21,942 nucleotides of DNA from JAGNZR01 sp051656905 (GTDB lineage: Bacteria; Fusobacteriota; Fusobacteriia; Fusobacteriales; Fusobacteriaceae), in the NCBI GenBank assembly GCA_051656905.1, contig JBOFJQ010000022.1, positions 1 to 21,942 of the forward strand, in the 5' to 3' direction. Numbering within the stretch: the first letter of the stretch is position 1; the number at the start of each line of letters is the position of its first letter. Both the position numbers and the translations under genes were made by a program. Below the pieces are notes generated by a model that had not been told where the DNA came from, did no database searches, and saw only the letters and a program-made list of their open reading frames with translations. Below, piece after piece: positions 7,153 through 14,376 of the stretch.

Positions 7153-8544
7153 TTATACTACACCAAAGTTTGCAAGAATAATTATAACTATTGCTGATAT
7201 TACTGGAATAACTGCTGTACACATAGCAATATCCCCATATGATTCTCTATGTGTTAATCCTGTTGCTGCAAGAAGTGTTATTACTGCTCCATTATGAGGC
7301 ATTGTATCTAAAGCTCCACATGCAACTGATGCTATTCTATGCATTACTTGAGGATTTATTCCCATTGCTGCAGCTTCTCTTGCATATGTTTCTCCAAGAG
7401 CTCCTAAAGCTATACTTAACCCTCCTGAAGCTGAACCTGTTATTGCTGCAAGAGTTGTAACTGATATTGCTTCTGATACAACTGGGTTTGAAGATAATCC
7501 TAATATAGCCCCTTTCACAATTGCGAAGGCTGCAAGTCCAGAAATTACATTCCCGTAACCTACTTCTGACGCTGTGTTCATAATTGCTAAGAATGATCCT
7601 GATACACCATCTGTTAAAGTTTTTAAGCAACTTTCTAATCTTTTTGCGTTACAAACTAAAGCTATTATAATAGAAGCTCCTAAAGATATTATTAAACTCC
7701 AGTTTCCTACTACTTTTGATGCTGTTGTTTTGTAATCTACTAAATAAGATAAATCCATTGATGGAAATACGAATTTAGAAAGAACAAAACTCATTCCTAA
7801 TACTACAAATATTGGTAACAATGCTACTGAAATGCTTGGTAATTTATCTAAATCAAATTTTGCAAATTTTTCATTTGGGTGATTTCCATATCCTTCACCT
7901 TTTGCCATTGCTGCTGACGCTCTTTTTTGAACCCAAATTATTCCACCAAAGTACATAATTAATGAAGCTACAATTCCTAATACAGGAGCTGCATATACAT
8001 CTGTTCCAAAATATGCCATTGGAATAGCGTTTTGAATTTGTGGTGTTCCTGGAAGAGCTGTCATTGTAAATGTAAAAGCTCCTATTGCTATTGTTGCTGG
8101 TACAAATCTTTTTGGTATATTTGCCTCTCTAAATAATTCTGCTGCAACTGGGTAAACTGCGAATGCAACAACGAACAGAGATACTCCTCCATATGTTAAA
8201 ATTGCACAAGCTGAAGCTATTGCTATTACTGCTTTTTCTTTTCCTAACTTATGACAGATAAAAGTTGCTATAGATTTTGCTGATCCTGTATCATCCATAA
8301 CTTTTCCAAATACTGCCCCTAGCATGAATATTGGGAAGTAACTTCTTACATATCCCCCTAAACTTGTCATAAAAGTTTCTGTATAAGTTGCCATTAAATG
8401 TGCACTTCCTGGTTGCCCAATTCCTCCCATAAGAACTGCAAAACAAGCCAAGATTGGTGCTAATAGAAGAATTGAAACCCCTCTATACGCTAAATACATC
8501 AATAAAAACAATGATATTATAATCCCTATTACTCCAAACGTCAT
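7153..8544 (-). CDS. GntP-family permease, probable organic acid importer
   Basis: The 463-residue protein is almost entirely hydrophobic, with roughly a dozen membrane segments. The conserved core includes YGGVSLFVVAFAVYPVAAEL and TFTMTALPGTPQIQNAIP, plus AAITGSASGGLSIALGALGE and CGALDTMPHNGAVITLL near the C-terminus. These are typical of GntP-type transporters (gluconate permease superfamily, often annotated as D-beta-hydroxybutyrate permease when near CoA-transferases). The probable substrate is therefore a short hydroxy- or keto-acid, with 3-hydroxybutyrate as the best guess from context. It follows the CoA-transferase gene after 62 bases, with a GGAGG site before the ATG at 8544. Confidence 0.9.
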   Translation of the reverse strand: MTFGVIGIIISLFLLMYLAYRGVSILLLAPILACFAVLMGGIGQPGSAHLMATYTETFMTSLGGYVRSYFPIFMLGAVFGKVMDDTGSAKSIATFICHKLGKEKAVIAIASACAILTYGGVSLFVVAFAVYPVAAELFREANIPKRFVPATIAIGAFTFTMTALPGTPQIQNAIPMAYFGTDVYAAPVLGIVASLIMYFGGIIWVQKRASAAMAKGEGYGNHPNEKFAKFDLDKLPSISVALLPIFVVLGMSFVLSKFVFPSMDLSYLVDYKTTASKVVGNWSLIISLGASIIIALVCNAKRLESCLKTLTDGVSGSFLAIMNTASEVGYGNVISGLAAFAIVKGAILGLSSNPVVSEAISVTTLAAITGSASGGLSIALGALGETYAREAAAMGINPQVMHRIASVACGALDTMPHNGAVITLLAATGLTHRESYGDIAMCTAVIPVISAIVIIILANFGVV

Positions 8545-8580
8545 TTTTCCTCCATTTTTTCTTTTTAATTTAATTATAAA

Positions 8581-8612
8581 GTTTAACCCTTTAAAATTTT
8601 AACCCCTTAAAA
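8581..8612. repeat. Two tandem 16-base near-repeats at the end of the CoA-transferase gene
   Basis: Two consecutive 16-base units, GTTTAACCCTTTAAAA (8581-8596) and TTTTAACCCCTTAAAA (8597-8612), differ at two positions. The second copy contains the CoA-transferase stop codon. No function is evident. The repeat may be a small slippage duplication in the 62-base gap before the permease gene. Confidence 0.5.
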
Positions 8613-10166
8613 CTCTAAATTCATTTTTTCATCTTTAAAAATCTTTTCATCCATGATTTTTAAATCTTTTGCAATTAATGGTCTGAATTCCATCTGCTCT
8701 AATACATCTTTATCCAAATCTATTCCAGGGGCAATCTCTGTTAAAGTTAATCCCTCACTTCTAAGTTCAAATACTGCTCTCTCAGTTACATAAGTTATTA
8801 GTTTTCCATTATCTCTTGCAAAGTTTCCTGAAAATGTTATTTGCTCTACACTTGGTATAAACTTTTTAACTTTTCCCTCTGTTAAAATATTTAATTTACC
8901 ATCTTTAGATTCTATTTTTAATCCTCCTGCTGTAAATGTTCCACAGAAGATAACATTTTTTGCATTTTGAGTTATATTGATAAATCCACCACAACCTGCT
9001 AACTTAGGACCAAACTTTGAAACATTTATATTTCCTTCTGTATCACATTGTGCTAATCCTAAAAATGCTACGTCTATTCCTCCACCATCATAAAAATCAA
9101 ACTGTGAAGGTTGAGAAATTACAGCTTCTGGATTTGCCGATGCTCCAAAACTTAATCCTCCTGCTGGAGTTCCCCCTATTGCCCCTGGTTCAACTGTTGG
9201 AGTAAAGTATTTTTCTTGTTGCTCTTCTTGTAAAACCGCCGCTATACCTTCTGGCATTCCTATTCCATAGTTTAATACAGTATCTTCTTTCTTTAATATC
9301 ATTGCACATCTTCTTGCAATTATTTTTCTTTCATCTAATTCCATAACGTCATTTTTAGCTTCTACAACTATATTAGAAGTTACATACTCCTCTTTAAATT
9401 GAGTACCAAATGTCTGCATGTGATCTTCTAAGCTTTCTGCCATTACAACATAATCAACTAGAATTCCAGGAATTTGAACTAATTTTGGATCTACTGAACC
9501 ACTTTTTATTTTTCTTTCTACTTGAACAAAAACTTTTCCACCTGAATTTCTTGCTGCCATAGCTATTGCTTCTGCTTCAAGTTTTAAAGATTCTTTTTCC
9601 ATAGTTATATTTCCAAATTCATCAGCTGATGTCCCTCTTAAAATCGCTACATCTATTTTGAATCCTTTGAAAAATAAATAATCTTCTCCAAGTATATTAA
9701 TTTTTGAAACTATATCTTCTTTTGTTGCACTATTAACTTTTCCACCTTCTATTGCCGGATCTACAAATGTTCCCATTCCTACTTTTGATATAGTTCCTGG
9801 TTTTCCAGCTGCTATGTCTCTAAATAATTGAGAAATTACTCCTTGTGGAAGATTATATCCTTTGATTTTATTTTCAAAAGCTAATTTTCCTAATTTAGGT
9901 GCAAGTCCCCAGTGCCCTCCTACTACAGTGTCTACCATTCCTTCATAGCCAAAACGGTTCAATCCTTTTTCTTTACCGTCTCCTTGCCCTGCAGCATATA
10001 TTAAATTTAATCCTTTGGGTGATCCTGTCTCTAAAAATCTTTTTTCTAAAGCTTTTAAAATTGTTTCTGGAACTCCTATCCCTACAAAACCTCCTGTAGC
10101 AACCCTTTCCCCAGAAGAAATCTTTTCAACCGCTTCTTTTGCAGATAAAAACTCTACTCTTCTCAT
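8607..10166 (-). CDS. Acyl-CoA:acetate/3-ketoacid CoA-transferase (YdiF/Pct family)
   Basis: At 519 residues this is a fused alpha-beta CoA-transferase of the family that includes E. coli YdiF and clostridial propionate CoA-transferase. The N-terminal half has VATGGFVGIGVPE (22-34), and the C-terminal half starts near NYGIGMPEGIAAV (299-311). The presumed catalytic glutamate is Glu326 in TVEPGAIGG, which forms a glutamyl-CoA intermediate in this family. The enzyme would move CoA between acetyl-CoA or butyryl-CoA and a free acid brought in by the neighbouring permease. The ATG at 10166 follows AAGGGGAAAG. It is the first gene of the cluster, 58 bases from its predicted transcription start and divergent from the TetR-type gene, so it is the likely main target of that regulator. 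Confidence 0.93.
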   Translation of the reverse strand: MRRVEFLSAKEAVEKISSGERVATGGFVGIGVPETILKALEKRFLETGSPKGLNLIYAAGQGDGKEKGLNRFGYEGMVDTVVGGHWGLAPKLGKLAFENKIKGYNLPQGVISQLFRDIAAGKPGTISKVGMGTFVDPAIEGGKVNSATKEDIVSKINILGEDYLFFKGFKIDVAILRGTSADEFGNITMEKESLKLEAEAIAMAARNSGGKVFVQVERKIKSGSVDPKLVQIPGILVDYVVMAESLEDHMQTFGTQFKEEYVTSNIVVEAKNDVMELDERKIIARRCAMILKKEDTVLNYGIGMPEGIAAVLQEEQQEKYFTPTVEPGAIGGTPAGGLSFGASANPEAVISQPSQFDFYDGGGIDVAFLGLAQCDTEGNINVSKFGPKLAGCGGFINITQNAKNVIFCGTFTAGGLKIESKDGKLNILTEGKVKKFIPSVEQITFSGNFARDNGKLITYVTERAVFELRSEGLTLTEIAPGIDLDKDVLEQMEFRPLIAKDLKIMDEKIFKDEKMNLEF

Positions 10167-10210
10167 ATCTTTCCCCTTATTTTTCAGTTAATTTTGCTTT
10201 AAATAAATTG

Positions 10211-10222
10211 AGAACCAATTCT
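10211..10222. promoter_or_regulatory. Candidate operator just after the CoA-transferase transcription start
   Basis: AGAACCAATTCT is palindromic in its outer four bases (AGAA/TTCT). It lies immediately downstream of the predicted start of the CoA-transferase transcript, a classic position for repression. It belongs to the group of GAAC-containing sites in this control region. The assignment to the neighbouring TetR-type protein is inference. Confidence 0.4.
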
Positions 10223-10231
10223 ATTTAATGT

Positions 10232-10260
10232 ATTAAACCATATTTCATAAAAAAGTTCAA
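10232..10260 (-). promoter_or_regulatory. Extended -10 promoter of the CoA-transferase/permease genes
   Basis: On the minus strand TTGAAC (10255-10260), a 17-base spacer and TTTAAT (10232-10237) are found. TG stands one base before the -10 (TGG-TTTAAT), making it an extended -10 element. The expected start is near 10225. The -35 hexamer itself contains a GAAC half-site, so a GAAC-binding repressor could block polymerase directly. Confidence 0.75.
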
Positions 10261-10320
10261 TCTTTTTTTACATATTTTATATCTTTATTTTTCTTTTGGT
10301 TTCAAAAAAGAACCTTTAGT

Positions 10321-10350
10321 AAAAAAACAATACTGTCGTACTGTTTTTTT
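10321..10350. promoter_or_regulatory. A-rich/T-rich hairpin or palindrome in the divergent control region
   Basis: Thirteen-base arms with a core AACAATAC/GTACTGTT around TGTC form a near-perfect inverted repeat (one mismatch, which becomes a G-U pair in minus-strand RNA). The A and T runs at its ends make it look like a bidirectional intrinsic terminator. It could insulate the two divergent promoters, or act as a binding palindrome. It lies about 95 bases upstream of the CoA-transferase start site and over 150 bases upstream of the tetR-type promoter. Confidence 0.45.
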
Positions 10351-10363
10351 TGAACGTTAGTTC
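10351..10363. promoter_or_regulatory. Candidate operator TGAACGTTAGTTC
   Basis: The palindrome GAAC-GTTA-GTTC has two perfect 4-base half-sites around a 4-base centre. It is the most symmetrical of the GAAC sites between the divergent genes, and ten bases of its right side (TTAGTTCTCT) recur upstream of the MaoC-like gene at 7035-7044. TetR-family operators are usually short palindromes of this style. Binding by the adjacent regulator is inferred only. Confidence 0.45.
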
Positions 10364-10479
10364 TCTGTTTTTTTTCTTAAATTATGTACGTTTTCTCTCT
10401 TTAATCCAAAAATTTTCAATCATAAAAAATGGGAACAAATTCACTTTAGCACTCTATAATTTTTTTTTTAATATTTCAT

Positions 10480-10508
10480 TTTACTTTTTTTATGGATAGT
10501 TTTATAAT
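10480..10508 (+). promoter_or_regulatory. Candidate promoter of the tandem TetR regulator gene
   Basis: A perfect -10 TATAAT is at 10503-10508. The best-spaced -35 is TTTACT at 10480-10485 (17-base spacer, 4 of 6 matches). The predicted start near 10515 falls on TGAACATTAG (10512-10521), one of the GAAC sites, so autoregulation is plausible. A GAGAGGAA ribosome binding site is at 10543-10550. Confidence 0.6.
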
Positions 10509-10554
10509 GTATGAACATTAGCATCGCTTTAAATTATATAAAGAGAGGAATAAA

Positions 10555-11688
10555 ATGAAAAAGCAACAAACATTAAATAAAATTATAGATACATCTATTT
10601 CTATTTTTTCTAAGTTACCTTATGAAGAGGTGGCTTTATCTCAAATTTGCATAGAGGCTGAAATTTCAAATGGAACTATCTATAACTATTTCAAATCTAA
10701 AGAAATGATTTTCAAATATTTGTTAGAAGAAACTTGTATAAGGTTAGAAAAAGCTTTTTCTGAAATTCAAGGAAACAGTGTTAAGGAAAGATTAGAGCAC
10801 TTTATTGAAATTAATCTGTATATGGCTAAAAAAGAATTTGATATTATTAAAATTTACAGAGAGGGACAGTATAAATTTATTGAATATGAACAAAAATTAA
10901 GAAAAATTTATATTGATTCTATTGAAAAAGTTTATAATAAACCTATTAATGGAATACAATACCTTTATATAATGTCAGGTATTCGTTTTATAAATGTTGC
11001 TTACACTAAGGCTAATTTAAAACCAAATATTCAGTTTCTTAGTAATCTTATTCTTAATGGTATTTTCAATAATCAAAGTTTTGATTTTGAAAAATTGCAA
11101 GATCAACCTTTATATACTATAATCCCATTTAATCCCAACAATAAAAAAGCTCAACTTTTATATTATGGAGAAAAGCTTTTTGGAGAACAAGGATATAACA
11201 ATGTAAAAATTATAGATATTACAACACATTCTAATATAGCTATTGGAACCTTTTATAATTATTTTGAGAAAAAAGAACAGTTTTTAGAAGAGATTACAAC
11301 ACAGTTATCCAACTCTTTTCTTTTTTTTCTAGATTTTAACAGTAAACACTCTACAAATCTTTTAGAAAAGCATATAAATTATCTGTTTTTAATTATAACT
11401 TTTTTTGAAGATTCTCCACACAGATATCAAATAATCAGGGAAGCTGAATTTATTTCTAATCATATTTCAACTGAATACTTTAATAGTGTGGAAAGCCTTT
11501 ATTTTAAGTCTTTTGCAGATACATCTTACAGTGATGAAGAGAAAAAATTACTTAGTAATTTTTTAATTGGAATTTCTCATTATTTAGGAATTGAGTTATT
11601 TTTTACAAAAAATATTCCTGATAAATTTAAAGTTTTAGAGCAACTAACACATTATCTAATAAACGGTATTAAAGACACTGACATTTAG
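10555..11688 (+). CDS. TetR-family regulator with two complete TetR units in one chain
   Basis: This is the only plus-strand gene, with 377 residues, about twice the usual TetR length. Two TetR-type helix-turn-helix domains are present. The first spans about 6-53, with recognition segment SNGTIYNYFKSKE (38-50). The second spans about 197-246, with AIGTFYNYFEKKE (229-241). Each is followed by its own helical ligand/dimer domain. These also resemble each other: YREGQYKF (101-108) compares with IREAEFIS (294-301), and LSNLILNGI with LTHYLINGI. The offset between units is about 191 residues, so the protein looks like an internal duplication, a single-chain pseudo-dimer. It is divergent from the CoA-transferase gene and probably senses an acyl-CoA or organic acid handled by the cluster. 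The ligand is unknown. No frameshift separates the halves. Confidence 0.9.
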   Translation: MKKQQTLNKIIDTSISIFSKLPYEEVALSQICIEAEISNGTIYNYFKSKEMIFKYLLEETCIRLEKAFSEIQGNSVKERLEHFIEINLYMAKKEFDIIKIYREGQYKFIEYEQKLRKIYIDSIEKVYNKPINGIQYLYIMSGIRFINVAYTKANLKPNIQFLSNLILNGIFNNQSFDFEKLQDQPLYTIIPFNPNNKKAQLLYYGEKLFGEQGYNNVKIIDITTHSNIAIGTFYNYFEKKEQFLEEITTQLSNSFLFFLDFNSKHSTNLLEKHINYLFLIITFFEDSPHRYQIIREAEFISNHISTEYFNSVESLYFKSFADTSYSDEEKKLLSNFLIGISHYLGIELFFTKNIPDKFKVLEQLTHYLINGIKDTDI

Positions 11689-11691
11689 TAC

Positions 11692-11754
11692 TAATATTTT
11701 AATATATATTTCTTATACTTTAATATACAACATTGATATTTTAATATATAAAAA
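11692..11754. repeat. Three AT-rich repeats with a 21-base period
   Basis: The core TTTAATATA occurs at 11698-11706, 11719-11727 and 11740-11748, each exactly 21 bases apart (two helical turns). The first and third copies share 15 identical bases, ATATTTTAATATATA (11694-11708 and 11736-11750). The middle copy is diverged. They lie directly after the regulator's stop codon. This could be a spaced protein-binding array or a local tandem duplication. Confidence 0.55.
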
Positions 11755-11848
11755 ATAGAGAGTTAAAATTTAAAGAAAATTAGTTTTTTATGAGATTCAT
11801 AATCCCATACATTTCTAAAATCACTTTATTTTTATAACTCTCTATTTT
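11752..11848. terminator. Long-loop inverted repeat between convergent genes, probable bidirectional terminator
   Basis: Perfect 14-base arms AAAATAGAGAGTTA (11752-11765) and TAACTCTCTATTTT (11835-11848) enclose 69 bases. A small inner hairpin TTATGA/TCATAA lies at 11788-11802. On the minus strand the outer arm runs into six U and then ATATA, which suits termination after tcdA. On the plus strand it runs into TTTTCATATATATT, which suits termination after the TetR-type gene. The loop is unusually long for an intrinsic terminator, so a small RNA or a miniature element remnant is an alternative. Confidence 0.5.
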
Positions 11849-11856
11849 CATATATA

Positions 11857-12567
11857 TTATTTTGTTTCACAAATATCTTTAACTACTTGGCTAGCTATTA
11901 TTAACCCCGCCACTGAAGGTACAAAAGAAACACTTCCTACATTAACTTTTTTCTCTCTGCTTCCCTCTTCATTTATAGGTTTTTTGGGTACTTCTTCAGA
12001 ATAAAGCACTTTCACTTTATTTATCCTTCTCTTTTTTAACTCTTTTCTCATTACTTTTGCAAGAGGACAAACTGAAGTTTTTGAAATATCAGAGATTTTC
12101 AACATTTCAGGATTAAGTTTATTTCCTGTTCCCATACAAGAAATTACAGGAATCCCTCTTTCTTTTGATAATTCTATTATTTTAATTTTATATTTCACCA
12201 AATCTATAGCATCTATTACATAGCTATATGTTAAATTATCATTAAAAAATATAGAAGATGTCTCTTCAGTAAATTTTTCTCTATAAGCATTTACCTTAAC
12301 TTCTGGATTTATTGATAAAATTCTTTCTTTTATCACATCAGCTTTATAATTTCCAACTGTATTTTGAGTAGCTATTATCTGTCTATTTAGATTAGTAATA
12401 TCTATTGTATCGAAATCAACAACTGTGATTTCTTGTATTCCAACTCTAATTAGAGCTTCTACTACATATCCTCCAACTCCACCTAATCCAAAAACAATTA
12501 TATGAGATTTTTTTAACTTCTCTAGACCCTCTTTTCCTAATAACAACTCTGTTCTTTGAAACATCAT
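11857..12567 (-). CDS. tcdA: tRNA threonylcarbamoyladenosine dehydratase (TcdA/CsdL)
   Basis: The 236-residue protein belongs to the ThiF/E1-like family. The nucleotide-binding motif GLGGVGG is at 27-33, with DFDTIDITNLNRQ (51-63) following and Lys75 nearby. TcdA uses ATP to convert t6A37 of ANN-decoding tRNAs to its cyclic form. The C-terminal REKKVNVGSVSFVPSVAGLIIAS is typical of this subgroup and argues against ThiF or MoeB. The start is ATG-ATG at 12567/12564. Its GGAGAAG ribosome binding site overlaps the last codons of rseP, whose stop codon is two bases away, so translation is probably coupled. It is the last gene of the long housekeeping run. Confidence 0.9.
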   Translation of the reverse strand: MMFQRTELLLGKEGLEKLKKSHIIVFGLGGVGGYVVEALIRVGIQEITVVDFDTIDITNLNRQIIATQNTVGNYKADVIKERILSINPEVKVNAYREKFTEETSSIFFNDNLTYSYVIDAIDLVKYKIKIIELSKERGIPVISCMGTGNKLNPEMLKISDISKTSVCPLAKVMRKELKKRRINKVKVLYSEEVPKKPINEEGSREKKVNVGSVSFVPSVAGLIIASQVVKDICETK

Positions 12568-12569
12568 AA

Positions 12570-13604
12570 TTACTTCTCCATTATATTCATAATATCATTT
12601 CCAGTTGCATAAATTATCATTCCAATCAGAATTATCATCCCTACAACATGTACTTTTTCTTCAAATTTTTTATCTATTTTTATACCTATTAATTCTAAAA
12701 TAACAAAAATTATTCTACCACCATCTAGAGCTGGAAAAGGTAGCAAATTAAATATTCCTATATTTATAGAAAGCATTATAGTTAGCCATGTAAGCACTTC
12801 TACTCCACCTTGGCTTGCTTCTCCTACTACTTTTATAATTCCGATAGGTCCACTCATATCTTCTTTTTTCAATTTACCTGTTAATAATTGTTTTATTCCA
12901 TTTAAAGTCTCTAATATAATTTTATTAAATACATTAGTTGATTCCTTCACCGCTTCTATAAATCCATATTTTTCAAATAAAAATTCAGGTATAATGCCTA
13001 AATAATATTTTTTATTTTCAACATTATAAGTCAACATTGTTTCTATCTCTAAATCTTTCCCTTGTCTTTCTATTAAAATTTTTAAAGGTTTATCTTTTTC
13101 ATTAGTCTGAGATATCTTTGTTATATTTTCACTAACTTCATCCCATTTCATTATTTTATTCCCATTAATTTCAAGTATTTTATCTTTAGGTAATAGCTTA
13201 TCTATAGAATTACTAGTTTTAACTATATTCCCTACAACTGCATTAGTATTTTGAATAGATTTTCCATTCACCATTAAAAGTGAAATAATCAAAACAAAGG
13301 CTAGAATAAAATTCATAGCTACTCCAGCAAACAATACAATAAATCTCTGAAGTGGTGGTTTACTATTAAAACCATCTTCAACTTTACTATCAACTTCCAT
13401 TCCCTCTATACTTACAAAACCACCAATAGGTATTGATCTTAAAGAGTATACTGTTTTTTTCCCTTGGTAACTGTATATATGAGGGCCCATTCCTATAGCA
13501 AATTCCTGAACTGGCATTTTAAATAATTTAGCTGTTATAAAATGACCAAATTCATGGATTAAAACAATTATCCCTAAAACTAATAGCGCTAATAATATAT
13601 TCAC
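12570..13604 (-). CDS. rseP: Site-2 intramembrane zinc metalloprotease RseP/EcfE-like
   Basis: The 344-residue membrane protein has the zinc motif HEFGH (17-21) in its first transmembrane segment. A PDZ domain lies in the middle (about 115-200), and NLLPFPALDGGR (286-297), with presumed zinc ligand Asp294, is in a later segment. The family cleaves membrane-bound anti-sigma factors and remnant signal peptides. The start is GTG at 13604, preceded by AAGGGG. An out-of-frame ATG begins two bases before the GTG, but the GTG frame is the one with the family sequence. It lies downstream of uppS, cdsA and dxr, a neighbourhood conserved in many bacteria, here with tmk inserted. Confidence 0.94.
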   Translation of the reverse strand: MNILLALLVLGIIVLIHEFGHFITAKLFKMPVQEFAIGMGPHIYSYQGKKTVYSLRSIPIGGFVSIEGMEVDSKVEDGFNSKPPLQRFIVLFAGVAMNFILAFVLIISLLMVNGKSIQNTNAVVGNIVKTSNSIDKLLPKDKILEINGNKIMKWDEVSENITKISQTNEKDKPLKILIERQGKDLEIETMLTYNVENKKYYLGIIPEFLFEKYGFIEAVKESTNVFNKIILETLNGIKQLLTGKLKKEDMSGPIGIIKVVGEASQGGVEVLTWLTIMLSINIGIFNLLPFPALDGGRIIFVILELIGIKIDKKFEEKVHVVGMIILIGMIIYATGNDIMNIMEK

Positions 13605-13683
13605 TCATTTTCCCCTTTTTTTAAGTTATGTTCCTATATTATATAATAATTTTTGTATTTTTATAATACTAAGTTTTATTTAT

Positions 13684-14361
13684 TTAAATAATTTTTTCAT
13701 TTAGTAACAGTTCATATATATCTTTGCTTATTTCATCGATAGATTTAATTCTATCCCCTTCTGAACAAGCTATCTCTTTCCATCCTTTTATTTTAGCTAT
13801 TTCACAAGCGTTATAATAAGATTTTTTTAAGTATTCTGAATCAGATTCATGAATATCTTTTTTTTCTTCCCCTGTTATCTTGTTTTTTCTATCTTGCATT
13901 AATTTTAATGCCGATTCTGGTGGCATATTCAAAAAGATAACAATATCTGGTGCAGGAATATCCATTTTTTTATATTCTAAGTCTTCTAACCAATTTAAAT
14001 AATTAATTTTTTCATCATAATTTTCTATTTTTGAAGCTTGATGTATCATATTTGAAGTTGTGTATCTATCAGTAACAATTATTCCATCTAAACTGTAAAA
14101 AGATTCCCAATCTTTTTTATATGATGCATATCTATCAATTGCATACATTGTAGAAATTGGGTATGGATTTATTACCTTTGGGTCTTTTCCAAATTCACCA
14201 GCTAAATACATTTTTACAGGTTCACACGCTGGGCTCTCATAATTAGGAAATGAAAGTTTTCTTACATTTAATTTAATATCTTTTAATCTATCAAACAATA
14301 TCTCTGTTTGAGTTTGTTTCCCACTAGAGTCTGTCCCTTCTATAACAATTATTCTTCCCAT
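13684..14361 (-). CDS. tmk: Thymidylate kinase
   Basis: The 225-residue P-loop kinase has the Walker A motif GTDSSGKQT (9-17), FPNYESP (38-44), the DRY motif (98-100) and a lid region with QDRKNKITGEEKKDIHESD (156-174). It would phosphorylate dTMP to dTDP. The P-loop reads GKQT rather than the more common GKST, a variant also seen in other thymidylate kinases. It is slightly longer than the E. coli enzyme. The ATG at 14361 is preceded by AAGGGGGAAG, and the gene follows dxr by 15 bases, so it shares that transcript. Confidence 0.9.
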   Translation of the reverse strand: MGRIIVIEGTDSSGKQTQTEILFDRLKDIKLNVRKLSFPNYESPACEPVKMYLAGEFGKDPKVINPYPISTMYAIDRYASYKKDWESFYSLDGIIVTDRYTTSNMIHQASKIENYDEKINYLNWLEDLEYKKMDIPAPDIVIFLNMPPESALKLMQDRKNKITGEEKKDIHESDSEYLKKSYYNACEIAKIKGWKEIACSEGDRIKSIDEISKDIYELLLNEKII

Positions 14362-14376
14362 TCTTCCCCCTTAGCT

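Noticed and set aside
7239..7630. Open frames on both strands inside the GntP permease gene
   Set aside because: The leucine-rich plus-strand frame and the alternate minus-strand frame are by-products of codon use in a hydrophobic protein. The permease frame carries the conserved motifs.
9017..9205. Plus-strand open frame inside the CoA-transferase gene
   Set aside because: Antisense, leucine-rich and without a ribosome binding site. The opposite strand encodes the conserved active-site region.
9899..10099. Second plus-strand open frame inside the CoA-transferase gene
   Set aside because: Antisense to the conserved N-terminal domain and of low complexity, so treated as chance.
13606..13608. 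ATG just upstream of rseP
   Set aside because: It is out of frame with the protease. The GTG at 13604 opens the frame with the conserved HEFGH motif.
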